Positions 62,007-64,000 of a stretch of 64,000 nt of DNA are shown here, in pieces. Numbering within the stretch: position 1 is the first letter of the stretch; every line of letters begins with the position of its first letter. The translations under genes were made by a program, and so were the position numbers. The notes under the pieces are model-generated. The model had not been told where the DNA came from and ran no database searches. It was given only the letters and a program-made list of their open reading frames with translations. Source of the stretch: an uncultured Verrucomicrobia subdivision 3 bacterium (GTDB lineage: Bacteria > Verrucomicrobiota > Verrucomicrobiia > Limisphaerales > UBA8199); the NCBI GenBank assembly GCA_903913865.1, contig CAIWMU010000097.1, positions 26,487-90,486 on the forward strand, read 5' to 3'.

Positions 62007-63593
62007 TCACTGACCTGGGGGCAGGGCGGAACGGAACCCGAAGTTGAAGTACCTGAACGCCGGGCCGCTGCCGTTGCGGTCCGCAGCCCGGCAGAAGTAC
62101 GCGAGGCTGCCCCAACCGCCACCCCGTAACACACGGCCGGAGCCCGACGAAACTCCACGAGGATCCGTCCCTCCAGCATACGGCGTCCCATACCAATCCC
62201 AACACCACTGATAAACATTCCCTGCCATGTCATACAATCCATACCCATTCGGGGCAAAAGACCCCACGGGACTGGTGTAAGGAGCCCCGCCCAGAAGTCC
62301 CAACGGGTTGTTGCCGTTCGGCCCCAAATCATAGGCGTAACTGCCTGTCGCTCCATAGTAGTTCGCGTTCGTCTGCGAAATCAGGTTCCCCCATGGAAAC
62401 CTCTGCCCTGCCAACCCTCCCCTGGCCGCCCTCTCCCACTCCGCCTCCGTCGGTAGCCGATACCCCTTCACGTTCCAATTTGCATACGGCGCCACCTCAC
62501 CGGTCCGATACACCACCGTCAACCCAACATCCGTATAATACACAGGAACCTTCCCGGCCTGCTCAGACCGCGCGTTGCACCACTTCACCACATCATACCA
62601 ATTAACACTCTGCACAGGATGCGCCGCACCCTTGCCAGCACCCGGATTCACAAAGGTGTATCCATGGTTCGTCGCATACCCGTAAACCCCCTGCCACTGC
62701 GACCACGTCACCAAATTCACATCCATGTAAAAAGGTGAGATAAAGACATTTGTCACTGGCTTAGCGTCCGTTAGGCCATTCAAGGTGTCCCCCATCGTAA
62801 AACTCCCCCCGGGAATCAACACCATGCCGACCGGTACGCCAGAGGCGAGGCTCACCAGAAACTGCCACGTCGCCGCATCCAACTGGTTGCTGGTGATACC
62901 GCTCAACCGGGCCAGGGGCACGGTTCCGCTGGCGAGGTTTCCGGCACTCAGGGCGGTCAGGTTTGATCCGTTGCCCGCCACGGATGCCGCCGTGATGGTT
63001 CCGGCGGCGAAGTTCCCGCTGCCGTCCCGCTTTACGATGGTGTTCGGTGTGCTCGCCGCCGTCGCCGCATTTGCAGCGGTTGCTCCTGCGACCACTGCGG
63101 AGGCTGACTGCCCCGCCAATCTAGCCACTACCGTTGCGCTCTGCGTTCCTGTGACGTCACCACTGAGGTTCCCTGTGAAATTCGTCGCCATGCCCCCCTT
63201 CGTCGCATAGCTCGCAGCGATGGCGTAGGGGGTGGGGGTAAGTGGCTGAAGCGGGGACAGCGTTGTAAACGGTCCAAGGGTTGTCCTCACCCCCAACTGC
63301 AACCACCTCGCAGCGCCGGCCACAAACGGAGATGATCCAAAATCGAGAGAGGCCGTAAACAGCCCGGTCGAAACATTCACCAGAATCGTCGTCGGATTGT
63401 TCGTCCCGATGGGGTTTCCCCCACTTGCCGCATCCCAGAGGGTCGGGGCGATCTCGGCAACCCCAGTGTAGGCAACGCCGTTCTGGTTGAGTTTCCCCTG
63501 GTAGGTGAACACGGTTCCCTGAGCCGACGCCTGCTGCTGGCCGATCAGTCCCAGAAGTCCAAGTGCGACCCCAATCGCAATCATCTTTTGCAT
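62007..63593 (-). CDS. DGR target protein: secreted stalk-like protein with C-terminal FGE-sulfatase/C-type-lectin-fold domain carrying the VR
   Basis: MQKMIAIGVALGLLGLIGQQQASAQ signal; TGNLSGDVTGTQ...TPNTIVKRDGSGNFAAGTITA fibre-like repeats; IPGGSFTMGD, VNWYDVVKWCNARS, GYRLPTEAEWERAARGG, YDMAGNVYQWCWDW, GSGRVLRGGGWG...NFGFRSALPPGQ. Confidence 0.93.
   Translation of the reverse strand: MQKMIAIGVALGLLGLIGQQQASAQGTVFTYQGKLNQNGVAYTGVAEIAPTLWDAASGGNPIGTNNPTTILVNVSTGLFTASLDFGSSPFVAGAARWLQLGVRTTLGPFTTLSPLQPLTPTPYAIAASYATKGGMATNFTGNLSGDVTGTQSATVVARLAGQSASAVVAGATAANAATAASTPNTIVKRDGSGNFAAGTITAASVAGNGSNLTALSAGNLASGTVPLARLSGITSNQLDAATWQFLVSLASGVPVGMVLIPGGSFTMGDTLNGLTDAKPVTNVFISPFYMDVNLVTWSQWQGVYGYATNHGYTFVNPGAGKGAAHPVQSVNWYDVVKWCNARSEQAGKVPVYYTDVGLTVVYRTGEVAPYANWNVKGYRLPTEAEWERAARGGLAGQRFPWGNLISQTNANYYGATGSYAYDLGPNGNNPLGLLGGAPYTSPVGSFAPNGYGLYDMAGNVYQWCWDWYGTPYAGGTDPRGVSSGSGRVLRGGGWGSLAYFCRAADRNGSGPAFRYFNFGFRSALPPGQ
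62015..62145 (-). repeat. DGR variable repeat (VR) at the 3' end of the target gene
   Basis: Homologous to the TR at 60221-60351 (offset 1794 nt); substitutions only opposite TR adenines. Confidence 0.97.
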
Positions 63594-63738
63594 ATACGCA
63601 TGAGCTTGCTTCCTGATGCTCAAGGTTGTCAAAGGTTTTTTGGCCGACTCGTTCAGGTTCAGCTGAAGGCCATAATTTATTGCCTTATCGGAAATCGCCG
63701 GACAAGCCCCCCCAATCCCGACCAGCATCCCTCATCTG

Positions 63739-63778
63739 GTCCCGGGCCGCTCCATTCTGCGGCCAAAGGGCCCGGGAC
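63739..63778. repeat. Inverted repeat upstream of the DGR target gene
   Basis: GTCCCGGGCC (63739-63748) and GGCCCGGGAC (63769-63778), 20-nt loop. Confidence 0.6.
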
Positions 63779-63870
63779 ATTCATCCGGGGCCTGTGACCC
63801 TGCTCAAACACACACCAATGGCGTGCCCTTGGGCAGCCGGATCACAAAGGTGCCCGCAATCCTGTCGAAA

Positions 63871-63958
63871 ATGGGGTCAGTCCTCACTATTGACAGTTGA
63901 GGAACCTCCGACCCGAAATGGGGTCAGTCCTCACTATTGACAGTTGGGAAACCTCCGA
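63871..63958. repeat. Two copies of a ~47-bp direct repeat (ATGGGGTCAGTCCTCACTATTGACAGTT...ACCTCCGA)
   Basis: Copy 1 from 63871, copy 2 from 63918; near-identical across at least 38 bp. Confidence 0.85.
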
Positions 63959-64000
63959 ACCATGCCTACCCCCCCCGATTCCCACCACGAAAAACACGAA

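Noticed and set aside
1-64000. CRISPR array or cas genes
   Set aside because: No regularly spaced direct repeats with unique spacers and no Cas-like proteins were seen.

Overview
The window looks like a 64 kb GC-rich chromosomal segment from a Verrucomicrobiota-like bacterium. That lineage call is an inference from PEP-CTERM proteins, several pseudopilins and giant LamG/Ig proteins. Most of it is housekeeping or secreted-protein content: GH30/GH2 glycosidases, rpoD, nfo, pdhABC, der, sucCD, gltA, a GDPD/ADP-ribosylglycohydrolase/acyltransferase cluster, a DEAD-box helicase, two giant LamG/Ig proteins, a B12-binding radical SAM protein, a hybrid histidine kinase and uvrA. The standout is a complete diversity-generating retroelement (DGR) at about 60.1-63.6 kb on the minus strand. 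It comprises a secreted stalk protein with a C-terminal FGE-sulfatase/C-type-lectin-like domain carrying the variable repeat (VR, 62015-62145), an HRDC-domain accessory gene where Avd would be expected, a DGR-type reverse transcriptase (IGNLTSQ and YMDD motifs), and a template repeat (TR, 60221-60351). By hand alignment TR and VR differ at 24 of 131 positions. All 24 are adenines in the TR coding strand (24 of 36 A substituted, 0 of 95 non-A). The TR is unusual in lying inside the 3' end of the RT open reading frame, read in another frame, followed by two GC-rich hairpins.
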